From: Sphaerisporangium perillae | GTDB taxonomy: Bacteria; Actinomycetota; Actinomycetes; Streptosporangiales; Streptosporangiaceae | DNA length: 42,917 nt | Assembly (NCBI RefSeq): GCF_023276435.1 | Contig: NZ_JALLPO010000062.1 | Location: 1 to 42,917, forward strand | Direction: 5' to 3' | Part shown: piece by piece, positions 40,500 to 42,917 of the stretch | Layout: each line of letters starts with the position of its first letter | Position numbering within the stretch: the first letter of the stretch is position 1 | Translations under genes and position numbers: made by a program | The notes under the pieces: generated by a model | The model's input: the letters and a program-made list of their open reading frames with translations, nothing else | Told to the model about the DNA's origin: nothing | Databases searched by the model: none

Positions 40500-41390
40500 A
40501 TGCGTATCTTCGTCACCGGCGCAACCGGATGGATCGGCTCCGCCGTCATGCCCGAGCTTCTCAACGCCGGGCATCAGGTTCTCGGCCTCGCGCGTTCCGA
40601 CACCGCCGCCGCGTCGGTCGCCGGGCTCGGTGCCGAGGTGCAGCGCGGCGATCTGGCCGATCTCGACAGCCTGCGTGCCGGGGCAGCCGCCTCCGACGGC
40701 GTGGTCCACCTCGGGTACAACCACGACTTCTCCCGGATGGAGGCGGCGGCACAGACTGACCTGGCGGCGATCAACGCGATCGGCGCGGAACTGGCGGGCA
40801 CCGACCGGCCGTTCGTGGTCGCCTCGGGCGTGCTCGGGCTCACGTCCGGCCGAGTCGCGACCGAGCGGGACATGCCTGATCCGGGCCTCCACCCGCGGAC
40901 CGCCGGCGTTCAGGCGGCCATGTCGTTCGCCACGCGCGGCGTGCGCTCGTCGTCCGTGCGGTTCGCTCCCACCGTCCACGGTCCCGGCGATCACGGCTTC
41001 GCGGCCGTCCTGGTCGGCATCGCCCGTGAGAAGGGTTTCTCCGGCTACATCGGCGACGGCAGCAGCCGGTGGGCCGCAGTGCATCGGCTCGACGCCGCTA
41101 ACCTCGTCCGTCTCGCCGTGGACGAGGCGCCGACCGGCGCGGCACTGCACGCTACCGCCGAGGAGGGCGTGCCCACCCGCCTCATCGCCGACGCGATCGG
41201 TCGCGGCCTCCACCTACCGGTGGTCTCCATCCCCGCCGACCAGGCCAGCGACCACTTCGGGTGGATGGCGCGCTTCTTCGGCCTCAACGGCCCAGCGTCG
41301 AGCTCGGCAACCCGGCAACTGCTCGGGTGGAATCCCGTGCAACCGGGACTCATCGCCGACCTCGACGCCGGCCACTACTTCAAGCAGTAA
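40500..41390 (+). CDS. NAD-dependent epimerase/dehydratase-like SDR
   Basis: 296 residues from ATG 40500, with GGAGGT five bases upstream. The extended-SDR Rossmann motif is GATGWIGSAV (about 7-16), followed by RGDLADLDSL and the strand GVVHLGYNHDF. The usual YxxxK catalytic pair is not evident at the normal place (RTAGVQAAMSFATRGV lacks Tyr), which is common in this subgroup of TetR-linked NAD(P)-binding proteins. The strand SSVRFAPTVHGPGDHGFAAV is typical of atypical SDRs. It is controlled by the divergent TetR gene. It probably reduces or epimerises a small molecule that is also the TetR ligand. Confidence 0.82.
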   Translation: MRIFVTGATGWIGSAVMPELLNAGHQVLGLARSDTAAASVAGLGAEVQRGDLADLDSLRAGAAASDGVVHLGYNHDFSRMEAAAQTDLAAINAIGAELAGTDRPFVVASGVLGLTSGRVATERDMPDPGLHPRTAGVQAAMSFATRGVRSSSVRFAPTVHGPGDHGFAAVLVGIAREKGFSGYIGDGSSRWAAVHRLDAANLVRLAVDEAPTGAALHATAEEGVPTRLIADAIGRGLHLPVVSIPADQASDHFGWMARFFGLNGPASSSATRQLLGWNPVQPGLIADLDAGHYFKQ

Positions 41391-41539
41391 CCGAAGAACA
41401 GGAACGTCGCACGGCGACACCTGAATTACGGTCGAAATGGCCCTGGACCCGGCATCCGCTCATGCCGCTGGTCGGGCGTTGGCAGCTCAGCAAGTCTGGC
41501 ACGTCCGACCCTGCCGATGAGCGGGTGAGAGTGGCCCGG

Positions 41540-41731
41540 TCAGCCCAGCGATGCGCTCGCCGCCCGCAGCTCGTCCAGGGCCGCCAGGGTGTACCGAGCG
41601 AGCTCATCCTTGGCGTCACGGTCGCCCTCGGACCATTCGGCGTACCCCCGCTTGAAGGCGAGGACGCCCAGCTCACCCGCGATAGCCGCGGTCGAATCGG
41701 GCACGCCGCGAGCGACCAGGGCGGTTGTCAT
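41540..41731 (-). pseudogene. TetR C-terminal fragment
   Basis: A 63-codon frame that resembles the last helices of a TetR-family regulator: TTALVARGVPDSTAAIAGEL, GVLAFKRGYAEWSEGDRDAK, DELARYTLAALDELRAASAS. No HTH precedes it; the DUF1905 gene lies 20 bases upstream. It is most likely the stump of a deleted regulator. Confidence 0.5.
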
Positions 41732-41750
41732 CGCGGCCGCGCCCCGGTGG

Positions 41751-42053
41751 TCAAAAGTCGATGAGCTCGACGGTTACGGTCGCGATGACACCTGCGTCGA
41801 GGGCTTCGGCTGTGCGGACAGCACGTTTGATGGGCAGCACGTAGCTGCCATGCCCGCTGTCCGGGAAGATCGAGGTTTTCCATGTGCTCCCGCCGACTGT
41901 GACCCGCACCCGCAGCGAACCGAAGCCGCGCCGCGATCCGCCTGCCAAGTCACGGATCTCATCGGACGCCTCGGCAGGCAGGCTGACGAACGTCCAAGTG
42001 TCAGCACGCCGGGCATCCCATATCCACAACTCGGCATCGAAAACGACCACCAC
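41751..42053 (-). CDS. DUF1905 family protein
   Basis: About 100 residues from GTG 42053. The family pattern is nearly continuous: VFDAELWIWDARRADTWTFV, SLPAEASDEIRDLAGGSRRG, FGSLRVRVTVGGSTWKTSIF, PDSGHGSYVLPIKRAVRTAE, then ALDAGVIATVTVELI. DUF1905 is a small beta-barrel domain, often single or fused to an AraC-like or YdeI-type domain, with no firm function. The start is uncertain: several GTG codons are in tandem and the ribosome site is weak. Intact. Confidence 0.82.
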   Translation of the reverse strand: MVVVFDAELWIWDARRADTWTFVSLPAEASDEIRDLAGGSRRGFGSLRVRVTVGGSTWKTSIFPDSGHGSYVLPIKRAVRTAEALDAGVIATVTVELIDF

Positions 42054-42232
42054 GAATTCAGCATGACACTCGGATCCGACAGTCCTGGGTGGTCTGTGGT
42101 ATTCGCACCAAGCGCTCCCTGCCGCAGCGAAGGGCACCGGTCGAACGCACGGGCTTGCCGCTGATCGGGCGACCCGTGCCGGCGACCATCTGGACGTGAG
42201 GCTTGAGTGTGCACCGTAACCGATGCCGTGGA

Positions 42233-42892
42233 TCAGATCAGCGGGACCATGTCGTCGATCAGAGCGAACCGGTTCCCCGCCGCGTAGGCGACCTGGAAGT
42301 CGCGTCGAAGCCCGATGGCACTGACGGACAGGTAGACGGGCCGGTACCGGATCAGATACTTGGCCTTACGAAGCGCATCGTTGCCACGGTCGGGTGCGTT
42401 CAACTCGACACCCTCGCGACCGTAGGCGCCGATCCGATCGACGAGACCGGGTACGTCGATCGCCCGCTCCTTGACCTCGATGTACCATCGCAAGGCACCA
42501 TCAGGGTCGGAGACGGTGATGTCCATAAGCCGGTCTTCCACCGCGATGAGATAGCCCTTGGACGACAGCGCCCCATAGACCCGGGCGTATTCGGCGGCCT
42601 GGATCAGGTACTCCCAGTTGATGGCCGGCGCCTGCGCCTGCTCATTTCGGCTGACCCACGCATAGGGACCCTTACCAGGCGGCAACCCCTGCAGCGTGAA
42701 CCGATATCCTCCGACCGGCTCGATCAGCCCGTCCCGATGGCCCGAGGCCACCAGCGTCCGGACGCCGACCGGTAGCCGCTCATAGACGGCGTCGAAGTAC
42801 GGCTCAGAGACATCCGGATAACACCACTCACGGCACGCGGCTGTTACCCACCCACGGATGAGATCACGCAGATCGTCTTCTACCCGTCCCAC
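42233..42892 (-). CDS. PD-(D/E)xK-like protein of unknown role
   Basis: 219 residues from GTG 42892, with GGGAGGT four bases upstream. The C-terminal half looks like a restriction-endonuclease fold. Helix YLIQAAEYARVYGALSSKGY is followed by strand EDRLMDITVSDP (acidic residue near D124), a turn DGALRW, and strand YIEVKERA (E139 and K141), then the helix VPGLVDRIGAYG. D-x(n)-ExK spacing fits PD-(D/E)xK nucleases. The N-terminal 90 residues are mixed and unrecognised. No methylase partner is in the window. It may be a solitary nuclease or an inactive relative. The gene ends 10 bases inside the window's right margin, so its upstream neighbour is unseen. Confidence 0.6.
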   Translation of the reverse strand: MGRVEDDLRDLIRGWVTAACREWCYPDVSEPYFDAVYERLPVGVRTLVASGHRDGLIEPVGGYRFTLQGLPPGKGPYAWVSRNEQAQAPAINWEYLIQAAEYARVYGALSSKGYLIAVEDRLMDITVSDPDGALRWYIEVKERAIDVPGLVDRIGAYGREGVELNAPDRGNDALRKAKYLIRYRPVYLSVSAIGLRRDFQVAYAAGNRFALIDDMVPLI

Positions 42893-42917
42893 CGAAACCT
42901 CCCAGAAGCCGGGCGTT

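Noticed and set aside
1-42917. CRISPR arrays or rRNA genes
   Set aside because: No regularly spaced direct repeats with unique spacers and no rRNA signatures were found. The only ordered repeats are the in-gene arrays at 9.9-11.1 kb and 17.8 kb.

Overview
The window is high-GC DNA from a filamentous actinomycete, most likely of the Streptosporangiales type (Nonomuraea- or Actinomadura-like). This rests on codon use, GTG/TTG starts with GGAGG-type ribosome sites, and typical families: RepSA-like replication protein, DUF2637, BTAD-domain regulator, PP2C/kinase proteins, and IS110, IS1380 and ISKra4 elements. No rRNA gene or CRISPR array was seen.

Layout. (1) 1-4.2 kb, minus strand: the transfer and replication core of an actinomycete integrative and conjugative element (AICE): xis-like HTH with an odd C-terminus, rolling-circle rep, small accessory genes, DUF2637 membrane protein, and a TraB/FtsK-type DNA pump broken by a one-base deletion. 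The integrase would lie beyond the left edge. (2) 4.5-8.1 kb: a compact ubiquitin-like conjugation operon (Ubl, E2, JAMM protease, E1), divergent from an XRE repressor and ImmA/IrrE metalloprotease pair. The gene order matches the antiphage Bil operon, and the XRE/ImmA pair resembles CapH/CapP or ImmR/ImmA switches. The E1 frame has an in-frame TAG just before what looks like its catalytic cysteine. (3) 8.1-25 kb: accessory DNA with a Ser/Thr kinase carrying 12 helical repeats, a CoiA-like nuclease, small secreted proteins, an amber-interrupted HNH nuclease, a collagen-like protein, a lipoprotein, decayed IS elements, a GIY-YIG nuclease, a DEDDh-like/HNH fusion and a MazG-like hydrolase. (4) 25.3-29.1 kb: a vWA, PP2C and kinase-HhH triad (YegL/YegK/YegI or TerY-P type). 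(5) 29.6-31.1 kb: an intact IS110 transposase and then the 3' half of a tRNA-Arg(CCT)-like gene, which may be the distal att site of the AICE. (6) 31.1-42.9 kb: ordinary-looking chromosome with DUF6236, a dead transposase, PPOX and hemerythrin genes beside a large BTAD/ATPase regulator, a broken globin, a TetR and NAD-epimerase divergent pair around a long operator, DUF1905 and a PD-(D/E)xK-like protein.

Taken together, 1-31.1 kb reads as one integrated element, or an accretion, loaded with probable defence genes and partly decayed. There are two amber-interrupted genes, several frameshifts and at least five IS remnants. All function calls come from motif reading, with no database search.
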